Notes: a model not told the origin generated them from the sequence alone. Counted from the stretch's first letter, positions 25,057 through 33,816 are shown. The stretch: DNA of 64,000 nt from UBA2112 sp964488555 (GCA_964488555.1 CAZAUF010000007.1:1-64000), one strand, 5' to 3'. Made by a program: numbers and translations.

Positions 25057-25746
25057 ATGAGCTCTGAGTCTTCCGTCCGCTTAAATAAATATCTGGCACT
25101 TCACAACGGTATCTCGCGTCGTCAAGCCGACGAGTTGATTAGTAGTGGGCGCGTGACAATCAACGGTATTACCGCAACGCTCGGTGCTCGAGTGGAGCAA
25201 GATGACGCTGTGGCGGTTGACGGCAAAGTTGCCGCCACAGATACAGCCCTTGTTTACATGGCTCTTCATAAGCCGCGCGGATACGTGTGCTCACGACGCA
25301 GACAAGGTGATAGTCCGACTATTTATGAATTATTGCCGCACGAGCATCACACGCTCAAACCCGTGGGCCGTCTTGATCGTGACAGCAGTGGTATCATCCT
25401 GCTCACCAACGATGGTGACTTTGCGCAGCAGATGACACACCCGAGTTTTCACAAACTCAAACGCTACGAAGTACGTCTCGATCATCCACTCGAACCATTG
25501 CATCAGCAAATGATTAGTGACTTTGGAATTGACCTGCCAGACGGCAAAAGCCAGTTGACGCTCGAACGGCGATCGGATGACCGTCTGGGCTGGACCGTCA
25601 TCATGAGCGAGGGGCGTAATCGTCAGATACGCCGTACTTTTTCTGCACTTGGCTACACTGTTACTGAACTGCATCGCACCGATTTTGGGCCATACCGTCT
25701 CGGCAGCCTACAACCGGGAACATACGAAATTATCTCCAAGCAGTAA
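25057..25746 (+). CDS. rRNA pseudouridine synthase, RsuA/RluB/E/F family
   Basis: The 229-residue protein has an N-terminal S4 RNA-binding domain (RLNKYLALHNGISRRQADELISSGRVTING) and the catalytic block PVGRLDRDSSGIILLTNDG, where the Asp after GRL is the nucleophile. It ends with the family's MSEGRNRQIRR motif. It converts a uridine in 16S or 23S rRNA to pseudouridine; the site cannot be assigned. TGCTATTAT (25041-25049) ends seven bases before the ATG. Confidence 0.9.
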   Translation: MSSESSVRLNKYLALHNGISRRQADELISSGRVTINGITATLGARVEQDDAVAVDGKVAATDTALVYMALHKPRGYVCSRRRQGDSPTIYELLPHEHHTLKPVGRLDRDSSGIILLTNDGDFAQQMTHPSFHKLKRYEVRLDHPLEPLHQQMISDFGIDLPDGKSQLTLERRSDDRLGWTVIMSEGRNRQIRRTFSALGYTVTELHRTDFGPYRLGSLQPGTYEIISKQ

Positions 25747-25811
25747 GTATCTTTCTGCATCAAAAACCAGAATTGTGAAATATTTCACAAAAACGGGTAT
25801 AATAGGGCCCA

Positions 25812-27005
25812 ATGTTTATGGAGCGGCCAAAAAGCAGGGAGAAGATTCGGGTATCACGATGGATGGTACGACTCCTTGGGGCGACAGCAGCCAGCACAGC
25901 TATGCTGATACCATCGGTGCAACCGCTTCACTCCGCTACGACCTCCTTTGTCGCTGACATCCCAAAGTCCAAAGAACCCGCCGTCGAACTGCAACGAATT
26001 ACCGGAGCTGACATGGACCCGTGTGACCGCTACGCTGTTTGCGGTACGGATTTGGGTATACCGTTTCGCAATGCAACCGGCGGTACCGACGTCCTCTTTG
26101 GTGACACGTTCGATACCGCACTGCCAGGTGTGACGATTGCTCCGAACGGCTGGCGATCACCAGTCATGCTACGTTCCGACGTACCTTTGACGCCTGATCA
26201 ACCTATCGTATTTACTGATGCAGTCGGCGTGGAGGGCGATGGCATGGCTCCCAGTATCGTGCACAACGGGCACACCAGGGGAGGTGAGTTTACCGTCATA
26301 CCAAACGATGGAGTTAGTTTTTCAGAAACGGGCGATACTATCGTTTCGTATATGAGCGTCAACAACTGGGACAACAACGGCGAGTGGGGCTGGCAGACAA
26401 ACTATGCCGGTCTGGCATGGAGTGATGATGGCGAGCACTTCCATCGAATGGGGCCCGTATGGGAGAACAATTCGGCAAATAGCGACCCGTTCCAGATGTG
26501 GTCGATGCAGCGTGACGGCTCAATGGTCTATATCGTTTCGGTACCGGCAGGCAGGCAAAACGGTCCAATGATGCTCATGCGCGTGCCATGGGACAAGATG
26601 CTCGACAAGGAAGCGTACGAATGCTTTGATGGCCAAGAATGGGGCGAAGGATGCACCACGCCACTCATGGAGGGTCGCTTTGGTGAGCCGTCCTTACGCA
26701 AGCTTACCGATCCAGAGGATCCACTAAAGAGCATATGGGTCATGAGCTACCTGGACCTAAGCGACGATCCCGACACACCATATCCGGATATGCCACGAAT
26801 CGTGACGCGCACAGCACCGTATGTCATCGGCCCCTGGAGCGAAGAAAAGGTTCAGGTGAGCTGGGACCAGCTGCGTTTTCTGTATGGCGGTTTTATCCGA
26901 CCCGACAGCACTCCGTCCGATCTACGCATGATGGTTTCAACCTGGGGACCCGATCCAAACGGTCATGCGCGCTATGACGTGACGGAATTCAAAGGCTCTC
27001 TGTAA
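25812..27005 (+). CDS. Secreted DUF4185 beta-propeller protein
   Basis: The 397-residue protein has an N-terminal basic segment and hydrophobic helix (about 17-40) as signal or anchor. Its body matches DUF4185: DLGIPFRNATGGTDVLFGDTF, GWRSPVMLRS, IVSYMSVNNW...GEWGWQTNYAGLAWSDDGEHF, FGEPSLRKL and SIWVMSYLDL. The domain is a five-bladed propeller related to glycoside hydrolases and lectin-like proteins, so an extracellular sugar-related role is likely. TATAAT (25798-25803) ends eight bases before the ATG. Confidence 0.82.
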   Translation: MFMERPKSREKIRVSRWMVRLLGATAASTAMLIPSVQPLHSATTSFVADIPKSKEPAVELQRITGADMDPCDRYAVCGTDLGIPFRNATGGTDVLFGDTFDTALPGVTIAPNGWRSPVMLRSDVPLTPDQPIVFTDAVGVEGDGMAPSIVHNGHTRGGEFTVIPNDGVSFSETGDTIVSYMSVNNWDNNGEWGWQTNYAGLAWSDDGEHFHRMGPVWENNSANSDPFQMWSMQRDGSMVYIVSVPAGRQNGPMMLMRVPWDKMLDKEAYECFDGQEWGEGCTTPLMEGRFGEPSLRKLTDPEDPLKSIWVMSYLDLSDDPDTPYPDMPRIVTRTAPYVIGPWSEEKVQVSWDQLRFLYGGFIRPDSTPSDLRMMVSTWGPDPNGHARYDVTEFKGSL

Positions 27006-27039
27006 TTTTTCAATATAGCTACAATAAAATTATACGTAC

Positions 27040-27068
27040 TTGTCAATACCAGCTACCTCTGTTATAAT
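27040..27068 (+). promoter_or_regulatory. der: Promoter of der
   Basis: TTGTCA (27040-27045), 17-bp spacer, TATAAT (27063-27068), nine bases before the ATG; the mRNA is leaderless or nearly so. Confidence 0.75.
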
Positions 27069-27077
27069 CAGTAGGTT

Positions 27078-28469
27078 ATGAGTTCATCTCTCCCTACAGT
27101 TGCAATCATCGGTCAAGCGAACGTTGGCAAGAGTTCGCTGTTTAACCGTATGGTCCGCGCACAGCAGGCTATCGTAGCCCGCGAGGCGGGTACCACTCGC
27201 GACAGCGTGCTTGGCAAAGTCGATTATCAAGACCACCAGTTTTGGCTGGTCGACACTGCCGGACTCAAAGAAGCAGAGGATGAATTCGAAGCGACAATCC
27301 AGGAGCAAATCACTGAAGCGTCCGAGGCGTCCGACGTCATACTGGTCGTCGTCGATAGCACGCAGTATGTCAGCGACGAAGATCGACAAATCGCCAAAAA
27401 GGCACTTAAAACCAAAAAGCCGGTTATTCTGATCACGAACAAAGCCGACCTAAAAGGCTCCCTACATGAAGACGAATTTCGCCGCCTAGGCATCAAAACC
27501 ATCATCCGCACCAGTGCCGAGCACAATAGCGGTATTACCGACGCATTAAATGAAATCATCACTCATATCCCGGAAAAGTTCGAGAACGAACCGGACAACG
27601 TGCTGCGCATCGCACTCATCGGTCGTCCGAACGTAGGTAAGTCCTCGCTGTTTAACACTCTGGCTGGCAAGCAGCAGGCGATCGTGGCCAACGTCGCTGG
27701 CACCACTCGTGACCTCAACCGCGTATCTGTACGGTTTAAAAATCGTGATATCGAACTTATCGACACGGCTGGCATGCGTCGTCAGGGAAAGCAAGAAGTT
27801 GGCATAGAAAAGTTTTCGGTACTTCGTACCCTTCAAGCCATTGAGCAAGCTGACGTTTGCTTCCTGCTGATGGACGCTAACGAACTCAACACCGCACTGG
27901 ACCAACGGCTGGCTGGCGTCATCGACGAAGCTGGGAAGGGCATGGTGATAGTGGTCAATAAATGGGATATTGCTGAAGACAAAGACGCCTACACTCGCGA
28001 CGCCGTCGCACCGTACATCGCTGAGGCATTCAAGTTCACACCATGGGCGCCGCTTATTTTTACCTCTGCCGTGACTGGCCAGAATGTCACGAAGCTATTT
28101 GATCTGGCACTCGATATCGAGGCTCGACGCATTCAAGAAACGAAAACTCGCGTACTCAACGACTTGCTGCAGCGAGCCGTCCAGGCACACCCGCCAGCAG
28201 GGCTCAAAAACACGCACCCGAAACTCCGCTATATCGTGCAGACCGACACGAACCCTCCATGGTTCGTCATCCACGGCAGCAATTTGAAGTTCGTCCACTG
28301 GTCGTACAAACGCTACCTAGAAAAACTCCTTCGAGAAACCTACAACTACGCAGGTACACCAATCAAATTCAGCTTCATCGATGAAAAACAAGTCAAAAGC
28401 AATAAAAAGCGTGTCGCCGAAGGCAAGGCACCTGTCACAAAAAAATACAAGCAGGAAAAGAACAGTTAG
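27078..28469 (+). CDS. der: GTPase Der (EngA), ribosome biogenesis
   Basis: The 463-residue protein has two tandem G domains, with P-loops GQANVGKSS (N-terminal) and GRPNVGKSS (middle), and a C-terminal KH-like domain ending in a basic tail. The first P-loop has Gln-Ala where Arg-Pro is usual. NKAD and NKWD are the two G4 motifs. Der helps assemble the 50S subunit. Confidence 0.96.
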   Translation: MSSSLPTVAIIGQANVGKSSLFNRMVRAQQAIVAREAGTTRDSVLGKVDYQDHQFWLVDTAGLKEAEDEFEATIQEQITEASEASDVILVVVDSTQYVSDEDRQIAKKALKTKKPVILITNKADLKGSLHEDEFRRLGIKTIIRTSAEHNSGITDALNEIITHIPEKFENEPDNVLRIALIGRPNVGKSSLFNTLAGKQQAIVANVAGTTRDLNRVSVRFKNRDIELIDTAGMRRQGKQEVGIEKFSVLRTLQAIEQADVCFLLMDANELNTALDQRLAGVIDEAGKGMVIVVNKWDIAEDKDAYTRDAVAPYIAEAFKFTPWAPLIFTSAVTGQNVTKLFDLALDIEARRIQETKTRVLNDLLQRAVQAHPPAGLKNTHPKLRYIVQTDTNPPWFVIHGSNLKFVHWSYKRYLEKLLRETYNYAGTPIKFSFIDEKQVKSNKKRVAEGKAPVTKKYKQEKNS

Positions 28470-28477
28470 CAGGATAG

Positions 28478-28675
28478 CTACTGAAGCTGATCGTTGATAG
28501 CACGGCGTTTTTGCTCGCTGCGCGGTAGAGAAGCAGGCGTTTTGGGTCTATGCACACCGCCGCCGGTCGTTTTGCGCTGCGCCAGTTGTTCGCGAGACAG
28601 TTTGAACAATGCAGATAGTTTCTGGTTGGCACTTTGCTTACGGTGCGATCGTTTGGACTTCTTGTTATTCGTCAT
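28478..28675 (-). CDS. Small basic disordered protein
   Basis: This 65-residue protein is rich in Lys, Arg, Ser and Gln, with a Gly-Gly-Gly turn in the middle and C-terminal INDQLQ. There is no hydrophobic core, so it may bind nucleic acid or the ribosome. A reverse-strand TGTTATACT lies 16 bases before the ATG. It is convergent with der, with a gap of 8 bases. Function unknown. Confidence 0.55.
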   Translation of the reverse strand: MTNNKKSKRSHRKQSANQKLSALFKLSREQLAQRKTTGGGVHRPKTPASLPRSEQKRRAINDQLQ

Positions 28676-28693
28676 AGTACTTATGTCTAGTAT

Positions 28694-28745
28694 AACAAAA
28701 ATAACCCCGCCCCGTGAGGAGCAGGGACGGCAAACGTTTTGCCGG
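28694..28745 (-). terminator. Terminator after the small membrane protein gene
   Basis: Two nested hairpins are seen: CGGCAAA...TTTGCCG (28728-28744), and a GC-rich CCG-CCC/GGG-CGG stem next to it. On the reverse strand the second is followed by TTATTTTTGTT. Confidence 0.6.
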
Positions 28746-28774
28746 TTACACAGATCTACTGTGCATAGTGTTGA

Positions 28775-29197
28775 TTAAAGGCGCACCGTCCACCAGCTGT
28801 GAAACCAGCGATTGATAAACGGTACGTAAATGACTGATGCAAATCCAGTCAACACGAGCAGAGGAGCTATGTCATCAACTTGGCTCTGAACAAAGAAGAT
28901 TGCCGTCGCCCAGTAGATAAATGACGTCCAGCCCAACGTAGCAGACACATATCGCTTATGGCACGCGCCGCCAGTGTCTGAAGCCCCACCTGCATGCAGC
29001 ACCGCCACAAGTACAAGCCAGGCATAGCCCAGAGCATAAATCGACCACGACGCCGAGATGCTCATGAAAAAGCCGATTACAGACAGCTGAGCCATGTAGT
29101 ATTTACTGAAACTTAACACCTGTGGCGGGCGGTTAGTCTTGGACCATGCGATGAGCGTGGCCAATATCAACACTACGTAAAGTGCTCCGAGGCACAT
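28775..29197 (-). CDS. Small integral membrane protein of unknown function
   Basis: This 140-residue protein has four predicted helices (about 2-20, 35-68, 87-105 and 112-130) and a short Gly/Cys loop (AGGASDTGGACHKRY). GTAAGGAG precedes the ATG. No family is recognised. Confidence 0.65.
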   Translation of the reverse strand: MCLGALYVVLILATLIAWSKTNRPPQVLSFSKYYMAQLSVIGFFMSISASWSIYALGYAWLVLVAVLHAGGASDTGGACHKRYVSATLGWTSFIYWATAIFFVQSQVDDIAPLLVLTGFASVIYVPFINRWFHSWWTVRL

Positions 29198-29262
29198 AGC
29201 AACTCCTTACTCTTCGCTCGGTTATGGGCAAGTATATCACGACTTTTGGTTATAATAGTCCT

Positions 29263-29823
29263 ATGAAACTCATCCTTGCTCAAGGTAATCCCGGATCGGA
29301 GTACGAAAAGACCCGTCACAACGTGGGGTTTTTGGCGTTGGATTTCTATGCGGACAAAAAGGATATTCAGTTCCAGGAAAAGTCAAAGTTCAACGCATAC
29401 ATCGCCGAGCTCAAAGCAGAGGACGAGAAGGTTTTGCTGGTCAAGCCGACAACGTACTACAACGAAACCGGTAAAAGCGCGCGGTCACTGGCTGACTTTT
29501 ACAAAGTTGCAACATCTGACATACTCGTCATCCACGACGAAATCGCGCTGCCGTTCGGCACGCTGCGCACGCGCGAAAAGGGCAGCGACGCAGGCAACAA
29601 CGGCATCCGATCCCTCAACTCACACCTCGGAGAAAACTACGCGCGTATCCGCGTGGGTACAGCCAACGAGCTACTCGAAAAGATAGGACCGCACGATTTC
29701 GTGCTCTCAAAATTCACCGAAAACGAGGTAGAGAAGCTGCAGAACCTTGTCCTACCAGAGATTGTCAACCTTATCAACGACTTCATCGCCAATCGCCACA
29801 CGCCGACGTCTAAAAAGATTTAG
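29263..29823 (+). CDS. pth: Peptidyl-tRNA hydrolase
   Basis: The start at 29263 yields 186 residues with the Pth N-terminus LILAQGNPGSEYEKTRHNVGF, which holds Asn9 and the catalytic His19. VHDEIALPFGTLRTREKGSDAGNNGIRS follows, including the catalytic Asp region. It releases peptides from dropped-off peptidyl-tRNA. TATAAT (29251-29256) ends six bases before this ATG, which argues against the in-frame ATG 39 bases upstream. Confidence 0.95.
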   Translation: MKLILAQGNPGSEYEKTRHNVGFLALDFYADKKDIQFQEKSKFNAYIAELKAEDEKVLLVKPTTYYNETGKSARSLADFYKVATSDILVIHDEIALPFGTLRTREKGSDAGNNGIRSLNSHLGENYARIRVGTANELLEKIGPHDFVLSKFTENEVEKLQNLVLPEIVNLINDFIANRHTPTSKKI

Positions 29824-29849
29824 CTCTCTAGTAGCCTACGACTTGGAGA

Positions 29850-30695
29850 TTAGTCGTGATGATCGTGATGCTCATGTTCGTCGTGCAGTATACGCTCGTG
29901 GTGGTGATCATTATCATGTGTATGCGCATGCATGCCGGTTGCGTGCAGCGCGCTTACCAGTCCGCCGACCAACACGATACCGATTATCAGCGTCACGGCT
30001 TGAATCATGCCGACACGGCGCGTCTGCTCATGGATATCGGGTATGACATCGCTCGCTGCAATATAGATAAAGAAACCGGCAGCAACAGCAAGTATGGGAC
30101 CAATAGGGAGATGCTCATCTGAGCCGAGTGCATAGACGGATACTGCAGCGACAATTGTCGCCACGGCCGTTGCGACATTGGCAAGCAGTACCACGCGGTC
30201 ACGCCACCCGCGTGAGAGCAGTAGGGCAAAGGTGCCCAGTTCTTTTGGTATCTCATGCGCACTAACGGCGATCGCAGTAATGATGCCGGTCGCAGGACTC
30301 ACCAAAAAAGCTGCTCCGATGGCCGCGCCATCGATGGCATTGTGAACCAAGTCGCCGACGACAATCAACCAGCGTTGGTGTACGTGCTGCGCCGCCTTGT
30401 CGTCATGATCATGGTGGCTATGAAACCATGAAGCACTACGCTCCAACAGGAAAAACGCGAGGAAACCGCCAAGCGTCCACAGCAGAAGCTCCTGAGGATC
30501 GCCAAGCTCAAATGATTCTGGTAGCAAATCAAAAAACGCTGCCGCCAAAAGCGCGCCCGCACCAAATGGCATGGCAACCAAAATCGCCTGGTGTCGTCGC
30601 TTTTTCGTCGTAAAGATCAGTGCCCCACCGAGCAGCGAAATCGCACTGCCAACGATGATTGCAGCGATCATAATGAAAAGAGTTGAATCAATCAT
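29850..30695 (-). CDS. ZIP-family metal transporter
   Basis: The 281-residue protein has eight predicted helices. Helix IV carries HNAIDGAAIG and helix V HEIPKELG, the ZIP metal-binding motifs (HNxxDG and HExPxELG). A His-rich cytoplasmic loop (about 92-105) and a His/Asp-rich C-terminus (about 255-281) are probable metal-binding regions. ZIP proteins import Zn, Mn or Fe. A reverse-strand TACAAT lies 10 bases before the ATG. Confidence 0.92.
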   Translation of the reverse strand: MIDSTLFIMIAAIIVGSAISLLGGALIFTTKKRRHQAILVAMPFGAGALLAAAFFDLLPESFELGDPQELLLWTLGGFLAFFLLERSASWFHSHHDHDDKAAQHVHQRWLIVVGDLVHNAIDGAAIGAAFLVSPATGIITAIAVSAHEIPKELGTFALLLSRGWRDRVVLLANVATAVATIVAAVSVYALGSDEHLPIGPILAVAAGFFIYIAASDVIPDIHEQTRRVGMIQAVTLIIGIVLVGGLVSALHATGMHAHTHDNDHHHERILHDEHEHHDHHD

Positions 30696-30769
30696 AGTCT
30701 AGCTTATTGTACCTTAAGAACCAATTACCATCTATCTTATCAGTTAAAATTTCGTGTCTGCCACAGGTA

Positions 30770-31816
30770 TTAACTGGCACTTTGTCTGCGCTTTTCGATA
30801 ATACTCGACACAACAGCAGTAGTGATAAATATCAAGCCCAGCGAGCCGGTGACATACTCTGGCATCTCGACATGATAGAGCTTGGCGATCATAACCAGAC
30901 CAAGTGCCAGGATAGCCCAGTGTGCACCATGCGAAAGATATCGGTACTTTGCAAGCGTACCGTTTCGCACTAGATACACAGTGAGTGAGCGAACCCATAG
31001 CGCACCCGCTCCCAGTCCAGCCATGATGAGCAGCACCATGTCCGTAATCGCAAAGGCACCGATAACGCCATCGAGACTAAACGACGCGTCAAGCACCTGT
31101 AGGTACATAAATGACGCGAATGCCGCCCAGCCCACTTGTTGCGCCATTTTGCCTTTGCGTTTTTCGCCACCGCCGTTTTTTTTCTCGAAAAACGCCGAGA
31201 TGCTTTCTAGCCCCACGTGCAGCGCGATACCAAGCAAGCTTGAAATCAACACCGCTTGGCGCACGTCTGACTCCACGGTAGCGTATAGCACTCCAGCCAG
31301 TACAAGCATGGATGTCAGCTTGATAAATCGGATCCGCGCGATTTTGGAAAGACCGTCTTCTATGCGTGACAACCAGTGGACGTTCTTTTGCCTATCGACA
31401 AAGTAATAGACGCCGATCATCAGCAGGAACGTACCGCCAAACGCTTCGATCATCGGTCCGGCTTTTTCGACTTCATCGGCATAATCATCCGGATGATTGA
31501 GTGCCAAATCCACCACGCGATCGCCGCTCAGTCCGGTCGTGAGCATGACGATGAGAATAGGGAAGAGAAACCGCACCACGAACACTGCGAAGAATATACC
31601 GACCGTGAGAAACAGCGTCTGCCACAGCGGACTAAGCCGCATCAGGATCTTGCTATTGATGACGGCGTTGTCGAAGCTAAACGTCACCTCAAGCAGCACC
31701 AGGATGGCGTAGAGCCACAGCAGGGAAAAACCACCGATATAAAACATCAGCACACCGATAGCAATCGTCAAAAAACCAGAAATAGCAAAGATTCGGAAGG
31801 GATGGTTTTTGTGCAT
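30770..31816 (-). CDS. DUF475 (TerC-related) membrane protein
   Basis: The 348-residue polytopic protein has about nine helices. Conserved pieces are LLEVTFSFDNAVINSKIL near the N-terminus and LDASFSLDGVIGAFAIT in the second half, the paired Asp-containing motifs of DUF475/TerC proteins. TerC relatives export manganese or other metals, and a ZIP gene lies next door, so a role in metal homeostasis is plausible. A reverse-strand TACAAT lies eight bases before the ATG. Confidence 0.85.
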   Translation of the reverse strand: MHKNHPFRIFAISGFLTIAIGVLMFYIGGFSLLWLYAILVLLEVTFSFDNAVINSKILMRLSPLWQTLFLTVGIFFAVFVVRFLFPILIVMLTTGLSGDRVVDLALNHPDDYADEVEKAGPMIEAFGGTFLLMIGVYYFVDRQKNVHWLSRIEDGLSKIARIRFIKLTSMLVLAGVLYATVESDVRQAVLISSLLGIALHVGLESISAFFEKKNGGGEKRKGKMAQQVGWAAFASFMYLQVLDASFSLDGVIGAFAITDMVLLIMAGLGAGALWVRSLTVYLVRNGTLAKYRYLSHGAHWAILALGLVMIAKLYHVEMPEYVTGSLGLIFITTAVVSSIIEKRRQSAS

Positions 31817-31870
31817 TACATAACATTGTACTGTATCATGCTTAGTTCTCTCGAAATTTTGGCACAGAAA

Positions 31871-31900
31871 GGAAAAGCCCGTCGCGTTAGGCGACGGGCT
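31871..31900 (-). terminator. Reverse-strand terminator
   Basis: AGCCCGTCGC (31876-31885) pairs perfectly with GCGACGGGCT (31891-31900). On the reverse strand it is followed by TTTTCCTTTC. It lies upstream of DUF475, so it would end a transcript coming from the right. Confidence 0.75.
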
Positions 31901-32076
31901 GGAGCAGAGGAGAAATGAGTCCGCAGGGCTGAGTCGCAGGAAATTGCAGCCTCACGAGCATAGTTTGGGATGGCATCCGCCAGCCGGTGGAAAGCATTCG
32001 CAGCAATGGATTGGCCACGGATTTGCATTTTGCGTAGAGCAAGGCGATTTTGAAGCACGAACTATTAATCAAATAG

Positions 32077-32110
32077 AAAATAATCCCGGATTCACTCCGG
32101 GATTATTTTT
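32077..32110. terminator. Bidirectional terminator hairpin
   Basis: AAAATAATCCCGGA (32077-32090) pairs with TCCGGGATTATTTT around TTCAC. A- and T-runs flank both sides. Confidence 0.8.
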
Positions 32111-32184
32111 GTATCTAAGGAAAAAGCCAAGCGAAGCGATAGGAAAAAACCTTGGTTTTGTCCTATACCGCCTACGGCGGAAAA

Positions 32185-32229
32185 CCAAAAAGAGCCAGGT
32201 AAGGGTGGGCATCACCTGACTCTTTTTGG
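32185..32229. terminator. Terminator of the candidate RNA
   Basis: CCAAAAAGAGcCAGGT (32185-32200) pairs with ACCTGaCTCTTTTTGG (32214-32229), one mismatch, with a 13-base loop. T-runs occur on both strands. Confidence 0.7.
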
Positions 32230-32474
32230 CCCTTCAACCCACCCGAGTAGGGGGACACACGGGATAAAACCGCATGTCGTAGCGTGACCCACCTCACAAC
32301 TAATGGAGGTCCGCCGGTTAAAGGGGTTAGTAGCCATGCAATCACTGTCAAATCCTTGAGGGATTAATTCTGAAAAGTGGAGGGTAGATAACTTTAAAGA
32401 AAGATTGCACAGCACCTAACATAAGTTAGAATAGGGGGTATAAGGTGCGTTCGATGACATATAGCCATCAACCA
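32185..32474 (-). ncRNA. Candidate structured non-coding RNA, class unknown
   Basis: A well-formed promoter on the reverse strand predicts a start near 32474. A terminator hairpin at 32185-32229 would end the RNA after about 285 bases. Inside are GCACC/GGTGC, AATCC-ctcaa-GGATT and ACCTC/GAGGT helices, and no usable reading frame. I compared it by eye with RNase P RNA (conserved GAGGAAAGTCC), SRP RNA (GGAAGCAGCC) and tmRNA (tRNA-like ends) and found none of their signatures. A 6S-like or new RNA remains possible. Confidence 0.5.
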
Positions 32475-32480
32475 TGCTTC

Positions 32481-32509
32481 ATATTAGCACGTATTTGACA
32501 CAATGTCAA
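32481..32509 (-). promoter_or_regulatory. Consensus-like sigma-70 promoter on the reverse strand
   Basis: Read on the reverse strand: TTGACA (complement of 32504-32509), a 17-bp spacer, and TGC-TAATAT (complement of 32481-32489). It is one of the best promoters in the window and has no protein-coding gene downstream for over 650 bases. Confidence 0.75.
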
Positions 32510-32530
32510 CACTTTTTGACACTTTTTTAT

Positions 32531-33388
32531 ATGAAAATCAACCAATTCTCACCCCAAGACAATAAATTCTCACAGATTATCACCTCTATTGCGCTTATGC
32601 CTAAAACATTGTACTGTATCGGCGCATTGCCAACAGAGCGTGTACCGGCAGTTGCCGTAGTGGGCACGCGTAAACCTACAGCCTACGGTAGAGAGGTGAC
32701 AACCCAGCTGACGGGAGAGTTAGCACGTCGTGGCGTGGTCATCGTCAGCGGTCTGGCACTTGGAGTCGATGCCATCGCGCACAGAGCAGCACTGGATGCA
32801 GGCGGAACCACCATCGCGGTGCAAGCGAACGGACTCGGCAAACTAGTACCATCGACAAACCGGCAACTAGGAGAAGACATCGTGAAGCACGGCGGTGCTA
32901 TCATCAGTGAATACGAACCGAACGAGCCGCCATACCAAGTGCGCTTCCTAGAGCGTAATCGTATCGTGAGCGGCCTGTCCGACGCAGTACTGATCACTGA
33001 AGCGTCAGCGCGTAGTGGCACACTCAACACCGCCAAGCACGCGCTCGAACAGGGCAAGGAGGTCTTCGTGGTACCCGGTAACATCACTAGTCCATCATCG
33101 GCCGGTTGCAACGCACTGCTGCGACAAGGTGCGACTCCGGTCACGAAAGTAGAAGATATACTCGAGGTCATCGCACCTCAACTTTTGAACTCTCAGACGC
33201 AGCTTGCACTAGGCGACAACCCACTGCAGACAAAGATCATTCAGCTCCTGCAATCTGGCATTCGCGACGGGGATGAACTGCGATCCGGCTCCAAGGCAGA
33301 CGCGAGTGAATTCGCCACCGAACTCACCATGATGGAAATAAGCGGCCTGATCCGCAGTCTCGGTGCTAACCAGTGGACACTGCGCTGA
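32531..33388 (+). CDS. dprA: DNA processing protein DprA
   Basis: The start at 32531 gives 285 residues. The Rossmann-like DprA core is complete: AVVGTRKPTAYGRE, VSGLALGVDAIAHRAALDAGG, RNRIVSGLSDAVLITEASARSGTLNTA and FVVPGNITSPSSAGCN. A C-terminal winged-helix-like part follows. DprA loads RecA onto incoming single-stranded DNA during natural transformation. TTGACA at 32495-32500 with GACACT at 32518-32523 would give a leaderless mRNA. The next larger gene on the strand is topA, the frequent dprA-topA order. Confidence 0.93.
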   Translation: MKINQFSPQDNKFSQIITSIALMPKTLYCIGALPTERVPAVAVVGTRKPTAYGREVTTQLTGELARRGVVIVSGLALGVDAIAHRAALDAGGTTIAVQANGLGKLVPSTNRQLGEDIVKHGGAIISEYEPNEPPYQVRFLERNRIVSGLSDAVLITEASARSGTLNTAKHALEQGKEVFVVPGNITSPSSAGCNALLRQGATPVTKVEDILEVIAPQLLNSQTQLALGDNPLQTKIIQLLQSGIRDGDELRSGSKADASEFATELTMMEISGLIRSLGANQWTLR

Positions 33389-33390
33389 AC

Positions 33391-33419
33391 TTGTAAAGAA
33401 CACTGAGAAATGTTATGGT
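33391..33419 (+). promoter_or_regulatory. Promoter of the 94-aa gene
   Basis: TTGTAA (33391-33396), 17-bp spacer, TGT-TATGGT (33414-33419). Predicted start about 33426. Confidence 0.6.
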
Positions 33420-33487
33420 ACTCTCACTGATGTTCGATACCTGTCGAACACAAGCCGCTTGAGAGACAAACAGATAGGAGAACTCCA

Positions 33488-33772
33488 GTGAGCTTGACTA
33501 AGTATTACTATGTCACCGACAAAGTAATCAGCAAGGTACCCCCTGCACATGGCCTCGACAACCTGACCAGACTCCAGATGAAACTTGACCGACTCGATCA
33601 GGTCATGATGGTATGCCCGCCCAATGCTGACGATTTCCATATCGACAAGGCAGAAGGAGACTTTATCTGGCGTTTTCTTGTGAAGCGTCGAATCGAAGTT
33701 CCATGGAGCGAGGTCGATGCGGCCGTCGCGAAAGCTCTCAGTGAATTTCTGAAAGCTTGCGCTGTTTCCTAG
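33488..33772 (+). CDS. Small protein of unknown function
   Basis: This 94-residue soluble protein starts with GTG, eight bases after AGGAG. It has its own promoter and terminator, so it is a stand-alone unit between dprA and topA. It contains LTRLQMKLDRLDQVMMV and DFIWRFLVKRRIEVPW but no recognised motif. Confidence 0.68.
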   Translation: MSLTKYYYVTDKVISKVPPAHGLDNLTRLQMKLDRLDQVMMVCPPNADDFHIDKAEGDFIWRFLVKRRIEVPWSEVDAAVAKALSEFLKACAVS

Positions 33773-33787
33773 TAGTCTGTCGAGCCC

Positions 33788-33816
33788 GCCGCTCTCTTGC
33801 AAAAGAGGGCGGCGTT
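33788..33816 (+). terminator. Rho-independent terminator
   Basis: GCCGCTCTCTT (33788-33798) pairs with AAGAGGGCGGC (33803-33813), one G-T pair, followed by GTTT. Confidence 0.7.

Larger units (their letters stand above)
31817..32530. other. Gene-free, hairpin-rich stretch between DUF475 and dprA
   Basis: No convincing protein frame was found in these 714 bases. Five hairpins occur: 31876-31900, 32077-32110, 32140-32165, 32168-32180 and 32185-32229. The right end holds a strong reverse-strand promoter (32481-32509). The right half is best explained as a reverse-strand RNA gene. The left half (31901-32076) has no promoter or structure that I can name. Confidence 0.6.

Noticed and set aside
28478..28675. 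65-residue disordered protein ending in Gln as a Pup-like modifier for the PafA/Dop-like enzyme
   Set aside because: Size and C-terminal Gln fit, but it is strongly basic, lacks the C-terminal Gly-Gly and the Pup coiled-coil segment, and lies 19 kb away. Too little to claim.
31890..32110. RNase P-like or coding stretch (plus-strand frame from 31944 and minus-strand frame from 32058)
   Set aside because: No conserved RNA core. The frames lack a ribosome site or leaderless -10, and the minus one runs through a terminator hairpin.
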